Below are positions 7,163 to 7,708 of a DNA stretch of 7,708 bases, piece after piece. A program made the translations under genes and the position numbers. The stretch is from an uncultured Lachnospiraceae bacterium (GTDB taxonomy: Bacteria > Bacillota > Clostridia > Lachnospirales > Lachnospiraceae), in assembly GCA_948441955.1 (NCBI GenBank), contig CAOJQZ010000093.1, positions 1 through 7,708 of the forward strand, written 5' to 3'. Position 1 is the stretch's first letter, and every line of letters starts with the position of its first letter. The notes beneath the pieces were generated by a model. That model did not search any database. It was not told the origin of the DNA and saw nothing but the letters and a program-made list of their open reading frames with translations.

Positions 7163-7708
7163 ACTGCTCTTCCTCCTCTTCATTTGCCAGCTGGATATGC
7201 TCGCCGCTGTCTGGGTCAATCATAGAAAAATATACCCCGTAAGTTCCTCTTTCCAGCTCACTGACCTCTATATCTGTATAAACTGCTAAAGACTTCTCCG
7301 AATCCCTTCCTCCTTCCAGCTCATGCACAGACCCTGACAGCTTATAGGACAGAAGTCTTGGCTCCTCCTCATTATAAAAAATCAAGCTTAATTCCGGCTC
7401 TTTATATATGGGAGCAAAACCAACATTCTTCATCTCAATATCTACAGAAAGCGCTTCCTTTTGCTCCTTTATCACCGCCTTTTCAATAAGCAGACGATAA
7501 CCCAGATGCCTTTCAATATAAGAATACCCGTCCATGCCTTCAAAGCATCCTTTTTCTGTAACCGTATCCTGCGCCCATTTGTTCAAAACCTCCTGGTCGT
7601 AATCCTTATTCAGATACGTTACATGCATAGCGCGAAGCTCTTCCAGTGCATATTCAAAATCATTATAGGGATTGTCCTTAATTACCTCTCCCCCATTGGG
7701 CGTTACAC
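7128..7708 (-). CDS. DUF4832-type protein, C-terminal part (5' end outside window)
   Basis: The frame is open from the window edge to a TAG stop and gives 192 residues, so the true start lies upstream. The ATG at 7628 is internal: 26 further in-frame codons precede it without a stop. The visible part begins with a PNGGEV stretch, then NPYNDFEYALEELRAMHVTYLN, written here as NPYNDF...MHVTYLN, and then FEGMDGYSYIERHLGYRLL. This pattern is what I recall for DUF4832, which usually follows a DUF4874 domain in proteins of about 450-550 residues. The last 110 residues look like a beta-sandwich tail (alternating hydrophobic strands, VDIEMKNVGFAPI, SLIFYNEE). The function of the family is not established. 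A TIM-barrel, carbohydrate-active role is often suspected, and the Glu in the GGE motif would be a natural residue to test. Position at the head of a glycosyltransferase operon supports a role in polysaccharide synthesis, trimming or surface display. Its last 35 bp overlap the next gene. Confidence 0.75.
   Translation of the reverse strand, partial: VTPNGGEVIKDNPYNDFEYALEELRAMHVTYLNKDYDQEVLNKWAQDTVTEKGCFEGMDGYSYIERHLGYRLLIEKAVIKEQKEALSVDIEMKNVGFAPIYKEPELSLIFYNEEEPRLLSYKLSGSVHELEGGRDSEKSLAVYTDIEVSELERGTYGVYFSMIDPDSGEHIQLANEEEEEQYGYRIGTVRLQ
7172..7177 (-). promoter_or_regulatory. Shine-Dalgarno AGGAGG for the family 4 glycosyltransferase
   Basis: On the minus strand AGGAGG lies 9 bases before the ATG at 7162. 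It sits inside the end of the DUF4832 gene and decides the start of the glycosyltransferase over the upstream in-frame ATGs at 7219 and 7183. Confidence 0.8.

Noticed and set aside
7163..7219. Longer start for the family 4 glycosyltransferase at 7219
   Set aside because: The added residues are not family-like, the overlap would grow to 92 bp, and the AGGAGG at 7172-7177 points to the ATG at 7162.
7101..7289. 62-codon plus-strand open frame across the DUF4832/glycosyltransferase overlap
   Set aside because: Antisense to two supported genes; its poly-Phe/Leu start mirrors Lys/Glu-rich codons on the opposite strand.

Overview
The window is one densely packed stretch of minus-strand genes, read from high to low coordinates, that looks like the interior of an operon for an extracellular or cell-surface polysaccharide. 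The sequence is visibly AT-rich. Every gene but one has a recognisable Shine-Dalgarno sequence of the GGAGG/GAGGA type 6-9 bases before its start, and intergenic gaps are 13-46 bp or are replaced by overlaps. Arginine is often AGA/AGG. Together with the protein families (DUF4832 protein, polysaccharide pyruvyl transferase, FrhB-like iron-sulfur protein) this suggests a low-GC Gram-positive gut-type anaerobe of the Clostridia, most likely Lachnospiraceae. That placement is inference; no rRNA or other marker gene is present.

In transcription order the layout is: (1) 7708-7128, the C-terminal part of a DUF4832-type protein whose start lies outside the window; (2) 7162-6020, a family 4 glycosyltransferase overlapping the previous gene by 35 bp; (3) 6044-3891, a 717-residue protein that joins a complete family 2 glycosyltransferase to a complete polysaccharide pyruvyl transferase, overlapping gene 2 by 25 bp; (4) 3864-2737, an FrhB-like protein with two 4Fe-4S motifs; (5) 2723-1017, a one-piece ABC exporter; (6) 970-5, a second family 2 glycosyltransferase. 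No promoter, terminator, RNA gene, mobile element or CRISPR array was seen. The operon appears to run past both ends.

A plausible reading is that the three glycosyltransferase domains build a repeat unit on a lipid carrier, the pyruvyl transferase domain adds a PEP-derived group, the FrhB-like protein carries out a redox step on that group or on a sugar, and the ABC exporter moves a lipid-linked glycan or related product across the membrane. The substrate of each enzyme cannot be read from the sequence.

The most notable observation is the junction inside gene 3. The codon immediately before a natural-looking internal ATG (with its own good Shine-Dalgarno) is CGA, one transition away from the stop TGA. 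This suggests a recent fusion of two formerly separate genes, with the second half possibly still translated independently. The second is the pairing of a pyruvyl transferase with an FrhB-family flavo/iron-sulfur protein. Because that family includes vinyl reductases, it raises the testable idea of an enolpyruvyl-to-lactyl ether modification.
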